Source: DATLZU01 sp035573855 (GTDB taxonomy: Bacteria > Nitrospirota > Nitrospiria > Nitrospirales > Nitrospiraceae). Taken from it: a stretch of 64,000 nucleotides of DNA. The notes under the pieces were generated by a model that did not search any database, was not told the origin of the DNA, and worked only from the letters and a program-made list of their open reading frames with translations. The stretch spans positions 248,001 to 312,000 of the forward strand of contig DATLZU010000021.1 of assembly GCA_035573855.1 (NCBI GenBank). Direction: 5' to 3'. This document shows positions 7,454 through 18,347 of this stretch, one piece after another (the stretch's first letter is position 1; each line of letters starts with the position of its first letter). The position numbers were made by a program, and so were the translations under genes.

Positions 7454-9922
7454 GTGTTGGCAGTCGATCGCAGTACGATCCTGCAAAATGCGCAGCTCTT
7501 TGCCTCGCGAGGCCAGTTTGAAGCCGCCATCGCTGAATGGAAGAAACTCACCGCGGAAGCCTCCACCGACGGCACCGTTTACAACGCAATCGGCGATCTC
7601 CATCTGAAACGCAATGCGCCGGGTGACGCGATTGTGGCCTACCTTCAGGCGGCCGCAGCATTTCGTGCCGAAGGCGCGACGCTCAAGGCGATCGCCGCCT
7701 ACAAGAAAGTCCTCAAAGTCGATCCCTCGCGGTACGAGGTGTACCGTCATCTCGGCGATCTGAATGCGGAGCGAGGGCTGCTGAGCAGCGCGGTCGCCGA
7801 TTACTTGGCGCTCGGCAAGCACTATCTCAAGGAACGTAAGACCAAGGAGGCGCTGGAGATTTACAAGAAAATCGTCAGTCAGGATCCATCCAACCTTGAT
7901 GCCCAGCAGCGTGTCGCCGAGTTGTGCCTCCAGGAAAATCTTCAGGAAGAAGCCGTTAACGTGTACCTGCAACTCGGACGAGAACGGTCGGCGCAGCGGC
8001 GTTATGACGAAGCCCGGGACGCCTATCTAGCCGTGCTTCGGATCGATCCCCACAACAATGAGGCGGCTCAGTACGTTCAGAATTATACCAGGGTTGCGGA
8101 TGAAGGCGCGCGCGAGGCCCGGCCGAGCCCGACCCACCCGGTGTCGCCTGCGAAGAGCGCGGAACCGGCGAGTCTGTTGGCCGAGGCGACCAGACGTATG
8201 GAGGAAGGACAGTACGCGGGCGCCGAAGCGATCCTCACGCAACTGCTGACCCGCGAGCCGGGGAATCCGCAGGTTTGTCAGTTGCTCGCCCGGCTTCATC
8301 TCCAACGAGGGGATCTGCAAGTCGCGCTCAATGAATACCGGTTTCTGGCCGGGGCGGCCATGCGGGCGCACGATTTCGTTTTGGCCGAATCCCTCATCAA
8401 CGAATATCTACAGGTTGAGCCGACGTGCGTCGCGCTCCTCGAGATGCTGGGCTCTCTGTGCGAGCAAAGAGGCGACACCGCCGCCGCGGCCATCCATTAC
8501 GGCAAAGCCATCGAGGTTCTGTTAGAACATCCGGAACCCGGTCTACCGATGTTGTCGGCCGAACTTTACGCCAAGGTCAAGCTCTTGGCGCCAGCCAGCC
8601 CAGTGATTCAGAAATTCGCGCATGTTTTCGAACCCGAGACCGTTCCTTTACAACCACGGCAGGCTGAAGAACGCGCAGACGAAGCCGATAAGGCTTCGTC
8701 TCAGCCGGATTCCAAGATGTCCGATCAGGGCAGATCTCTATCCTTTTCACTGAACGACGCCGTCGCAGGTGAGCGTATTGTTACGGAGGAGACTCGCGGC
8801 GAAGTCGTGGATTCGGACGCGGGGAGCGGCGGCTTTGCTCTCCGGGGGGCGGAGCCGGACGACGTGTGGACCACCACATCCAAAGTCAATCTGAAGCAAG
8901 ACCGACACTTTCCATCCGCTCCTGCTATGCCCGACACTCAGCCGGCGGTTCAAGCGGTGCAAGAGAAGGGAATGTTACGTTCCAAGAATCGCGATGCCGA
9001 GGACCGGCTGGATTTACTTGATCGGGTCCGGACGTTGATTCTCAATCGACGGTACGTAGCGGCAGAAACGATTCTTTCCCAGTTGCTGGCCGAGCAGCCC
9101 GATGATTGGGAAGCGCTCCGACTGATCGGGCGGCTGCTCGAAGAGAAGGGGGATGGTGCGGCTGCCGCGCTCCAGTATGCCAAAGCGCTGGATATTCTGC
9201 TTCAGCGTCCCGACGGGGATACGGAATTGTTGACAACCGAGTTGTATCACAAAGTGAAAGCGCTGGCTCCGGCCAGTCCTGTGGTGGCCAAACTGGCGTC
9301 TCGATTCGAACCGATCATGCGGGATGAAACTCCTGCGCCGCCTCCGGATGTTTCCGTTGCGGTGGATGTGCAACGCGCTGCCGGTGAGCCGCCCACGTCA
9401 GCCGAGCGGCCGCAGGACATGCGCATCGAGGAAGAAGAGTATGAGATCCGATATACACTCGGCGTTGCGTACAAAAATATGGGCCTATTGGAGGAAGCGA
9501 TCGAGGAGTTCCGGTTATCCATGCAGGGCTCGAAATGGTTCATGGACGCCTCGCTCATGCTGGCGCGCTGTCTGGGTGAACAAGGACAGCACAAGGCGGC
9601 CGTCGCGCATTTGGAACAAACCTTGGCCGATCCCCGCTGCGTCGGCGATAAGACGCCAGCCGTCCGGTATGAATTGGGACTTCTGTACGAAGCCGAGGGG
9701 CTGTTTGAGAGCGCGCTCAGGGTCTATGAAACGATTCCCCAGTTCCAGGACGTGCCGCAGCGGATCCAGTGGATCCGCGAGCGGGATCGCGACGATGAGT
9801 CGAACGCCGATACGTTGGCACCGGCGAAGCCAGAGAATCGGGGTGGACGCGGCCAACCGGTCCACGCCGCATCGGCGCCTCCTCAGCAGGAGCGGAAGAA
9901 ACGGCGGATTTCTTATCTCTAG
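7454..9922 (+). CDS. Large tetratricopeptide-repeat protein
   Basis: An 822-residue soluble scaffold-type protein. TPR units are visible throughout: residues about 1-210 (for example YNAIGDLHLKRNAPGDAI and YRHLGDLNAERGLLSSAV), about 240-370, 510-600 and 640-770. These are separated by Pro/Glu/Ser-rich linkers near 400-500 and 615-640. No signal peptide is evident. The start is GTG 7454 or TTG 7457: GGAGG at 7446-7450 is three or six bases away, so TTG 7457 has the better spacing. The next gene, an ExeA-type ATPase, begins 15 bases after the stop, suggesting an operon in which the TPR protein organises partners of the ATPase. The function is otherwise unknown. Confidence 0.85.
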   Translation: MLAVDRSTILQNAQLFASRGQFEAAIAEWKKLTAEASTDGTVYNAIGDLHLKRNAPGDAIVAYLQAAAAFRAEGATLKAIAAYKKVLKVDPSRYEVYRHLGDLNAERGLLSSAVADYLALGKHYLKERKTKEALEIYKKIVSQDPSNLDAQQRVAELCLQENLQEEAVNVYLQLGRERSAQRRYDEARDAYLAVLRIDPHNNEAAQYVQNYTRVADEGAREARPSPTHPVSPAKSAEPASLLAEATRRMEEGQYAGAEAILTQLLTREPGNPQVCQLLARLHLQRGDLQVALNEYRFLAGAAMRAHDFVLAESLINEYLQVEPTCVALLEMLGSLCEQRGDTAAAAIHYGKAIEVLLEHPEPGLPMLSAELYAKVKLLAPASPVIQKFAHVFEPETVPLQPRQAEERADEADKASSQPDSKMSDQGRSLSFSLNDAVAGERIVTEETRGEVVDSDAGSGGFALRGAEPDDVWTTTSKVNLKQDRHFPSAPAMPDTQPAVQAVQEKGMLRSKNRDAEDRLDLLDRVRTLILNRRYVAAETILSQLLAEQPDDWEALRLIGRLLEEKGDGAAAALQYAKALDILLQRPDGDTELLTTELYHKVKALAPASPVVAKLASRFEPIMRDETPAPPPDVSVAVDVQRAAGEPPTSAERPQDMRIEEEEYEIRYTLGVAYKNMGLLEEAIEEFRLSMQGSKWFMDASLMLARCLGEQGQHKAAVAHLEQTLADPRCVGDKTPAVRYELGLLYEAEGLFESALRVYETIPQFQDVPQRIQWIRERDRDDESNADTLAPAKPENRGGRGQPVHAASAPPQQERKKRRISYL

Positions 9923-9937
9923 CATGCACGTCCCCCT

Positions 9938-10753
9938 ATGAGCCTCCTCGAGTTCTTTCACCTGAAAGAAAGTCCCTTCTCTACCACCGTCGACAGTCGA
10001 TTCTTCTACAAGACGCAGCAGCATGCCGAAGCGCTGGTCCGGCTGAAGCACGCCGCCGAACATATGAAAGGTCTGGCGGTCCTGGTCGGTGACATCGGAA
10101 CGGGCAAGACGACCCTGGCGACACGGTTGCTGGAAGATCTGGAAACGGAAGAGTATGAGGCGGCTCTGTTGGTCGTCATCCATGCGGCGGTGACGTCGGA
10201 GTGGATGCTCCGAAAGATGGCGTTGCAGCTCGAAATTCCCTCCCCGGCCGACACCAAGATTGAATTGTTGACGCAACTCTCCCGGCGGCTGCAGGAGATC
10301 TTCGAGTCCGGCAAGAAAGCGGTGGTGCTCATCGACGAGGCGCAGATGTTACGCAGTCGCGACCTGATGGAAGATTTTCGCGGGCTGCTCAATATCGAGC
10401 TGGACGGTCGGAAGGCGGTGACCTTCATCCTTTTCGGACTGCCAGAACTGGATATGGTCCTGGCATTGGATCCGCCGCTTCATCAGCGCGTTGCCATGCG
10501 CTACCAATTAACGCCCCTGGATGCCGCCGGTACAGAAGCCTATGTCAACCATCGGCTACAGGTCGCCGGCGCGAAAAACGCCCTTTTCAAGCCCGCTACA
10601 TTCCCGTTGATCGCCCGATATTCGCAGGGCATTCCGCGGCTGATCAACACCATCTGCGACAACGCCCTCCTGGAAGGCTACCTGCGTAAGCAGGATCGCA
10701 TCGAACCCGACCTGATCAACGAAGTGGCGCGGGACCTCGTACTCGCAAAGTAA
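9938..10753 (+). CDS. ExeA/GspA-type AAA ATPase
   Basis: A 271-residue P-loop ATPase with Walker A GDIGTGKTT at residues 51-59 and Walker B VVLIDEAQ at about 129-136. It also has a sensor-like ILFGLPEL and a C-terminal winged-helix-like region (SQGIPRLINTICDNAL), which is typical of the ExeA/GspA group. The N-terminal FHLKESPFSTTVD is also the usual ExeA opening. Members energise assembly of secretin or other envelope complexes or act in prophage and transposition systems. No peptidoglycan-binding domain or membrane helix is fused here, so it is the short cytoplasmic form. Translation is probably coupled to the preceding TPR gene (15-base gap). Its real target cannot be read from the sequence. 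Confidence 0.85.
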   Translation: MSLLEFFHLKESPFSTTVDSRFFYKTQQHAEALVRLKHAAEHMKGLAVLVGDIGTGKTTLATRLLEDLETEEYEAALLVVIHAAVTSEWMLRKMALQLEIPSPADTKIELLTQLSRRLQEIFESGKKAVVLIDEAQMLRSRDLMEDFRGLLNIELDGRKAVTFILFGLPELDMVLALDPPLHQRVAMRYQLTPLDAAGTEAYVNHRLQVAGAKNALFKPATFPLIARYSQGIPRLINTICDNALLEGYLRKQDRIEPDLINEVARDLVLAK

Positions 10754-10761
10754 CGGCCCGG

Positions 10762-11712
10762 TCACACCACCCGATTAGGCGCCGGCCGCCCTTCCAAGAC
10801 GGCTTGCACGTTTTCCACGCAGATCATGCCCATCCGGATGCGCGTGTCGAGCGTCGCCGATCCCAGGTGGGGCAGCAACACGACGTTGGGGAGTTTGCGG
10901 AGGCCGGGGTGGATCTCCGGTTCCCGTTCGTACACGTCCAGTCCAGCGCCGGCGAGACGCCCGGCACGGAGCGCTTCCACCAGAGCTGCTTCGTCTACCA
11001 CTGGGCCGCGCGAAGTGTTGATCAAAAACGCGGTGGGCTTCATGTACGCGAATGCCTGCTGGCCGAGCAGATGGTGTGTGTCGGGCGTCAGCGGAACGTG
11101 AACCGTGATAAAATCCGACTCGGTCAGCACATCATGGAGCGGCCTGAATTCCCACTGAGGATCGCCCTCCACAGGATGGCGGCCGCTGTAGAGCACCTGC
11201 ATGCGGAAACCGGCGGCGCGACGCGCCACGGCTTGTCCGATCCGGCCCATGCCGATCACCCCGAGCGTTTTTCCCCAAACGTCGACGCCCAGCATCTGGG
11301 TGGGCGCCCAGCCGGTCCATTGGAGCCCCCGCACCAACCGGTCGCCCTCGACGACGCGACGAGCCGTGGCCAGGATCAGGGCCCAAGTCAAGTCGGCAGT
11401 CGTCTCGGTCAGCACCTCTGGTGTGTTGGTGACGATGACGCCGCGGGCGTGGGCGGCGTTCAGATCGATGTTGTTGTAACCCACGGCGTAATTGGCCAGG
11501 ATTTTCAGTTGCGGCGCGAGGCTCAGCACCGCGTCGTCGATCGTCTCCGTCAAGGTACAGATGGCCGCCTCCGCCTCTCGGAGGCCGTCCAGCAGTGCTT
11601 GGCGGGACGGGGGGTCGACAGCCGGAACCGCCGTGAGTCGAAACCGCTCGTGGATTACGGCCATGACCGGCTCGGGAAGCAGGCGCGAGAGGTACAAGGC
11701 AGGCAACCTCAT
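10762..11712 (-). CDS. D-isomer-specific 2-hydroxyacid dehydrogenase (glyoxylate/hydroxypyruvate reductase type)
   Basis: NAD(P)-dependent enzyme interconverting D-2-hydroxyacids and 2-oxoacids; glyoxylate or hydroxypyruvate is the likeliest substrate by similarity to GyaR. The 316-residue protein has the dinucleotide-binding GMGRIG at 154-159 and the catalytic triad Arg235 (NTSRGPVVDE), Glu264 and His282 (LLPHLGSAT). The adenine-pocket region SGRHP (176-180) contains Arg/His instead of an Asp, which suggests NADPH preference; this is inference. The gene is divergent from a GlcD-GlcF-like oxidase that starts 95 bases away, so the two may share a regulatory region and act on the same glycolate/glyoxylate or D-lactate pool. 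Confidence 0.9.
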   Translation of the reverse strand: MRLPALYLSRLLPEPVMAVIHERFRLTAVPAVDPPSRQALLDGLREAEAAICTLTETIDDAVLSLAPQLKILANYAVGYNNIDLNAAHARGVIVTNTPEVLTETTADLTWALILATARRVVEGDRLVRGLQWTGWAPTQMLGVDVWGKTLGVIGMGRIGQAVARRAAGFRMQVLYSGRHPVEGDPQWEFRPLHDVLTESDFITVHVPLTPDTHHLLGQQAFAYMKPTAFLINTSRGPVVDEAALVEALRAGRLAGAGLDVYEREPEIHPGLRKLPNVVLLPHLGSATLDTRIRMGMICVENVQAVLEGRPAPNRVV

Positions 11713-11807
11713 CGGAAGCGCATCTTAATGGATCGTCGGTCGCACGACAACGCCTGGCAGCCGAAGCCTTGTTCTCTTCGGATCGGTGCGTCTAGAATGG
11801 GTCGCCC

Positions 11808-14645
11808 ATGCCGCTCATCCTTCCCGAACGAACCCAGGCTGTCGCCGCGGACCTCCGCCGTCTGATCGGAAGAGCCAAGGTCCTCGACGATTTTCCGACC
11901 CTGACTGCCTATGCGGTGGACGCCAGTATCTATCGCGTCACCCCGCAAGCCGTCGTCTTGGTTGACTCGGAGGACGATATTCAGCGGGTTGTGGACTATG
12001 CGGTCGTGCGCGGCGTGCCGATCACCCCGCGTGCGGCCGGCACCAACCTGACCGGCTCGGCCATCGGTTCCGGCGTCATCTTGGACGTTTCCCGTCTGAA
12101 CCGCGTACTCGAACTCAACCGTGAGGAAAAATGGGTGCGCGTCCAGCCCGGCCTCGTCCTGGCTGAACTGAACCAGTACTTGGCACGGTACGAGTTGCTC
12201 TTCGGTCCCGACCCCTCCAGCGGGGAGATGTGCAAGCTGGGGGGCATGCTGGCCAACAATTCCTCTGGACCTCATACGCTGCGGTATGGATCGGTGAAGG
12301 ACAACGTTTTCCGTCTTCGCATCTATCTCGAATCGGGCGGTTGGCTGGAGGCGCGCCCCTATCCGCTCGCCGATCCGGCATGCGAGCAAGTCTGCTCCAG
12401 CTATCCCGCGCTTCGTGAGGTGCTCGCGTTGGTGCGCCGCCACTCGGCCCTGATTCAGGCCAAGCGGCCGTCGGTGAGCAAGAACAGTTGCGGGTACAAT
12501 CTCTTCGGCCTGGTGGAGGGATTGGAGCAGGGCCTGTTCGATCTGCCCAAACTCTTCGTCGGGAGCGAAGGAACATTGGGCATTATCAGCGAAGCGACGC
12601 TTCGGCTGGTGGACAGACCCAAAGCCACGCTCACCGCGCTCATTCACTTCCGCTCGCTCGAGGAAGTGGGGGAGGCGGTGCCGCAACTGCTCGGCCTCTC
12701 GCCGAGCGCCTTGGAAGTGATGGATGCCAATACGCTCGACCTCATTGGCCGAGCCCGGTACGGCATCCCAGCCGACGCCGCCGCGACCTTGCTGGCTGAG
12801 ATGGATGCGGACGGGGAGGCGACGGACCTGAAGGAGACGGCCGAACGGATGGCTGCCATCTGCCGTCGCTACCGGCTGGCGGCGGACCTGGCCGTCGCGT
12901 TCGACCGTGACCAGCGCGATCAGCTTTGGAAAGCGAGAAAGGCGCTTTATCCGACGCTCTACCGGTTCGACGCTAAAAAGAAACCGATCAACTTCGTGGA
13001 CGATGTGGTCGTGCGGGCCGATCGGATCGGCGAGTTGATCCGTTATCTGGAGGAGTTCTTCCGCGGCCGACGCATCCCGGTTGCGATCTTTGGGCATATC
13101 GGCAACGGCAATGCGCACATCGTGCCCCTGTTGGATGTAAATGACGAGCGCGATTTTGCACAGATGGTCGAAAGCTATCATGATATTCACCGGACCGTCC
13201 TCGGGCGGTTCGGCGGCTCGATCTGCGGCGAGCACGGCGACGGACGGGTGCGCGCCGCATACGTCCGCCACATGTTTGGCGAGGAGCTGTACGAGCTGTT
13301 CGTCCGGGTCAAGCGCGCGTTCGATCCGGCCGGCATCCTCAATCCCGGCGTCAAGATCAGCGATGTCCCGTTCACCGACCATATCGATTACGTGCGGCTG
13401 TCCAAGCCCTGCGCCACCTGCGCCAAGTGCAATTCGGTTTGTCCGGTGTACGACGTCTTCCAGTCGGAGGACATGAGCTCGCGGGGTTGGTTCGAGATCG
13501 TCACCTCGAAGGACTACAGCTATCTCAACTCCCGGCGGGTGGTCGAGGCCTGTCTCAACTGTAAGTCCTGCCGGACCGTCTGTCCGGCCGGCGTAGACGT
13601 GGCCGAGCTGATTCTCAGACGGCGGGCCGAGCATCCGAACCGGGCGGCCGGGCTGATTTTCAAATTACACGCTCGGCCTTGGCTGTTCGAGCCTCTCCTC
13701 AAACTGGCTGCGCGGACTCAATGGTTATGGGATCGACCGGGCGCTAGGGCGTGGCTGGAGCGCCTCTCGCGTCCGTTCATGCGGCTGATCGCGGAGCGCG
13801 CGCGGATTCCGCGCGAGATGGTCCTGCCGAAGCTCGCCCGCCGCCATCTGCGGGAACGATATCCCGAATTGGTCGAGCGGGCCTGCGGCGGCCGCGGAGG
13901 CGTCGCCTACTTTCACGGCTGTGCGGCCAACTATTTCGACGACGGCGTAGGCGATGCCGTCATCGCCGTGTTGCGGCGGCATGGCGTGGAGCCGGCGCTG
14001 CCGCCGCAGCGTTGCTCGGGTACGCCGATCGAAACCTACGGCCACGTGAATTTGGTCAAAGAGGGGGCGCGGTTCAACCTGCGGTCCTTTGCCTCGTACG
14101 ACACGATTATCACCGGCTGCGCTTCCTGCACGCTCATGCTGAAGGATTATCCCAAGTTGTTTGCGGGCGAGCCGGAGCAGCAGGCGGCCGAGCGGTTGGC
14201 CGGGAAGGTCATGCACATTTCGGAGTTTGTGGCCAATTCGCCGAAGGTGCCAGCGACCCGAACCGCGTCGCCGCGGCTGCGCCGGTTGACCTACCATTCG
14301 TCCTGCCACCTCCGTGCGGCCGGCGTGACCAAAGAGCCGCGCCGGATTCTGGCAGCGTTGCCCGGCGTCGAGTTCGTCGAGATGCAGGACGCCGATCGCT
14401 GTGCGGGCGGGGCAGGCACCTACATCGTCAAGGACTATGACACGTCCCAGAAGATCTTCGAACGCAAGCGGCGGGTGATCGAGCAGAGTGGCGCGGAGAT
14501 TGTGGCGACCAGTTGCCCGGCCTGCATGATCCAATTGACCAATGGACTGCGAGGACGAGTCCAGATCAAGCATGTGGCGCAGGTGCTGCAGGAGGCCTAT
14601 GAGGCAGCGGGGCAGGCTGACGAAGGACAGGGGTCGGGAACCTGA
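11808..14645 (+). CDS. FAD-linked oxidase / iron-sulfur fusion (GlcD-GlcF-like)
   Basis: A 945-residue fusion of a flavin oxidase and an iron-sulfur subunit, oxidising a 2-hydroxyacid such as glycolate or D-lactate and passing electrons onward. The FAD-binding PCMH domain occupies about 30-260 (PRAAGTNLTGSA, FVGSEGTLGII) and the FAD-oxidase C-terminal domain about 265-510 (FGHIGNGNAH, GEHGDGR). Two 4Fe-4S clusters follow: Cys at 535 onward (CATCAKCNSVCP) and from 582 (CLNCKSCRTVCP). Two CCG repeats lie at about 700-935 (SCHLRAAG, CAGGAGTY). The stop codon overlaps the start of a small diheme cytochrome c, a likely electron acceptor. In E. coli GlcD and GlcF are separate proteins. Confidence 0.93.
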   Translation: MPLILPERTQAVAADLRRLIGRAKVLDDFPTLTAYAVDASIYRVTPQAVVLVDSEDDIQRVVDYAVVRGVPITPRAAGTNLTGSAIGSGVILDVSRLNRVLELNREEKWVRVQPGLVLAELNQYLARYELLFGPDPSSGEMCKLGGMLANNSSGPHTLRYGSVKDNVFRLRIYLESGGWLEARPYPLADPACEQVCSSYPALREVLALVRRHSALIQAKRPSVSKNSCGYNLFGLVEGLEQGLFDLPKLFVGSEGTLGIISEATLRLVDRPKATLTALIHFRSLEEVGEAVPQLLGLSPSALEVMDANTLDLIGRARYGIPADAAATLLAEMDADGEATDLKETAERMAAICRRYRLAADLAVAFDRDQRDQLWKARKALYPTLYRFDAKKKPINFVDDVVVRADRIGELIRYLEEFFRGRRIPVAIFGHIGNGNAHIVPLLDVNDERDFAQMVESYHDIHRTVLGRFGGSICGEHGDGRVRAAYVRHMFGEELYELFVRVKRAFDPAGILNPGVKISDVPFTDHIDYVRLSKPCATCAKCNSVCPVYDVFQSEDMSSRGWFEIVTSKDYSYLNSRRVVEACLNCKSCRTVCPAGVDVAELILRRRAEHPNRAAGLIFKLHARPWLFEPLLKLAARTQWLWDRPGARAWLERLSRPFMRLIAERARIPREMVLPKLARRHLRERYPELVERACGGRGGVAYFHGCAANYFDDGVGDAVIAVLRRHGVEPALPPQRCSGTPIETYGHVNLVKEGARFNLRSFASYDTIITGCASCTLMLKDYPKLFAGEPEQQAAERLAGKVMHISEFVANSPKVPATRTASPRLRRLTYHSSCHLRAAGVTKEPRRILAALPGVEFVEMQDADRCAGGAGTYIVKDYDTSQKIFERKRRVIEQSGAEIVATSCPACMIQLTNGLRGRVQIKHVAQVLQEAYEAAGQADEGQGSGT

Positions 14646-14878
14646 TGTTCAAGAAGGCGGACTGGATCTTCGTCGCTCTGGCCGTTCTGGTCGTTATCGG
14701 TGTTTCGTTGTTGCCGTCGCCGCGCGATCAGAACCCTCCGGTGCCCGACACTCAGGACCACCGGGCAATAACGGCTGAACCGGAGTGCCTCCGCTGCCAT
14801 GTTGTCGGCGGCGCCCGACCTTTGCCGGCCCGGCATCCGAAACGGCAAGATTGCTTTCGATGCCACAGGCGGATGTGA
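14645..14878 (+). CDS. Membrane-anchored diheme mini-cytochrome c
   Basis: A 77-residue protein with an uncleaved or cleavable hydrophobic segment at about 7-25 (DWIFVALAVLVVIGVSLLP) and two heme-c attachment motifs, CLRCH at 48-52 and CFRCH at 70-74, the second almost at the C terminus. The ATG overlaps the stop of the upstream flavin/iron-sulfur oxidase by one base (TGATG), so the two proteins are probably made together. The arrangement suggests that it takes electrons from that oxidase on the periplasmic side, but the oxidase has no export signal, so electrons would have to cross the membrane by other subunits. The family is not recognised. Confidence 0.8.
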   Translation: MFKKADWIFVALAVLVVIGVSLLPSPRDQNPPVPDTQDHRAITAEPECLRCHVVGGARPLPARHPKRQDCFRCHRRM

Positions 14879-15067
14879 GCGGGGAATTGGGGGTGCCGGG
14901 ATAGCAGGATCGGGATAATGAAAAAATGAAAAGGGTAGCGGGTTAACGAGGGACCGAGGTAAAGAGCAGGGGAAGGAGGAGAACGAGTTGGCGGTAACTC
15001 GATATCCCCTGACTTTGATACCTCGATGCGCCGTGACCCCGAAATCGTTGCGCAATGGAGCAGGGAG

Positions 15068-15346
15068 ATGGTGACAGTATTGTTGTTCGGGCTCACGCTG
15101 CGCGACAGCGTGGGGGAGTCGGAAGTGGGAGTGGAAATCAGCGGGCCGATGTCTGTGAAGAAGCTCATCGAAGCCAATCAGGACCGATTGGCTGGTCTCC
15201 TGCCCTTCATGAATAGGGGAGAATTGCTGGTTACTGTCAACAAAAAGGTCGGGACGCTCGATTCGACTGTGAAAGACGGGGATGTCGTCAAGCTCACCCA
15301 TCAATTTAATCCGACCTATGAAGGCGCACGCTGGCACAATCCCTAA
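15068..15346 (+). CDS. MoaD/ThiS-fold ubiquitin-like protein
   Basis: A 92-residue protein that fits the beta-grasp fold of MoaD/ThiS: an initial beta hairpin (VTVLLFGLTLRDSVG), a helix with VKKLIEANQDRLAGLLPF, and the LLVTVNKKVG...DGDVVKLTHQF pattern near the end. Genuine MoaD and ThiS end in Gly-Gly for adenylation. This protein ends ARWHNP and therefore cannot be activated in the standard way, so it is more likely a structural relative than a sulfur carrier. GCAGGGAG directly precedes the chosen ATG at 15068; an in-frame ATG at 15026 has a worse context. Its neighbours do not clarify the role. Confidence 0.7.
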   Translation: MVTVLLFGLTLRDSVGESEVGVEISGPMSVKKLIEANQDRLAGLLPFMNRGELLVTVNKKVGTLDSTVKDGDVVKLTHQFNPTYEGARWHNP

Positions 15347-15394
15347 ACAGCGGCCCTGATGAAGGGCAAGAAACGGGAGCAAGGAAGAAGGGAG

Positions 15395-17944
<2,550 letters not shown>

Positions 17945-18038
17945 GGTAGGGTGCAGCCGCTATGATAGCCTGCCGAGCACTGTATCACACCGGTTAGTTT
18001 GCTTCAGATCGCGAGGATAGAAAGAAGGGAAACAATCC

Positions 18039-18239
18039 ATGGCCAAGCTCACATGGACCAAGAGAAAACCCACGGTGCCTGGATGGTATTGGTATCGCGG
18101 CGAAGCCCATGAGGCGGACCCGTTCATCGTGCAGGTGGATGAGGTCGGGCACTTTCAGTGGCCGGATGGCGGCTTTCAGGAAGTCACGTTGACGCACGGC
18201 GAATGGGCCGGCCCGATCGAGCCGCCGGAGGAGCCGTGA
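18039..18239 (+). CDS. Small conserved-looking protein, unknown
   Basis: A 66-residue protein rich in Trp, Tyr and acidic residues (PGWYWYRGEAHEADPF in the middle). It has no membrane segment or signal peptide. GAAAGAAGGGAAAC precedes the ATG at a reasonable distance. The WTKRKPTVPGWYWYR opening resembles small beta-rich proteins found in phages and environmental bacteria (a DUF551-like 'W-x-K ... P-x-x-G-W-Y' pattern), but I cannot name a family with confidence. It sits between hrpB (divergent) and an MFS transporter gene 109 bases downstream. Confidence 0.6.
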   Translation: MAKLTWTKRKPTVPGWYWYRGEAHEADPFIVQVDEVGHFQWPDGGFQEVTLTHGEWAGPIEPPEEP

Positions 18240-18347
18240 CAAGCCTCGACCTCCACGGTCCGGCGAACGGCTCCGCGAGCCGGCATGCCTTCAGCAGGGC
18301 CGCCGGGCGATTCGGCGATAGGCGAAGGGTGATCGGAATACGGCGCG

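Noticed and set aside
11709..13634. Long open frame (641 codons) on the minus strand opposite the GlcD-GlcF gene
   Set aside because: It mirrors the codon pattern of the plus-strand gene, has no recognisable motif, and the plus-strand gene has clear FAD and iron-sulfur motifs.
14880..15067. Possible gene on the minus strand between the cytochrome and the MoaD-like gene
   Set aside because: The frames are shadows with no ribosome binding site or domain.
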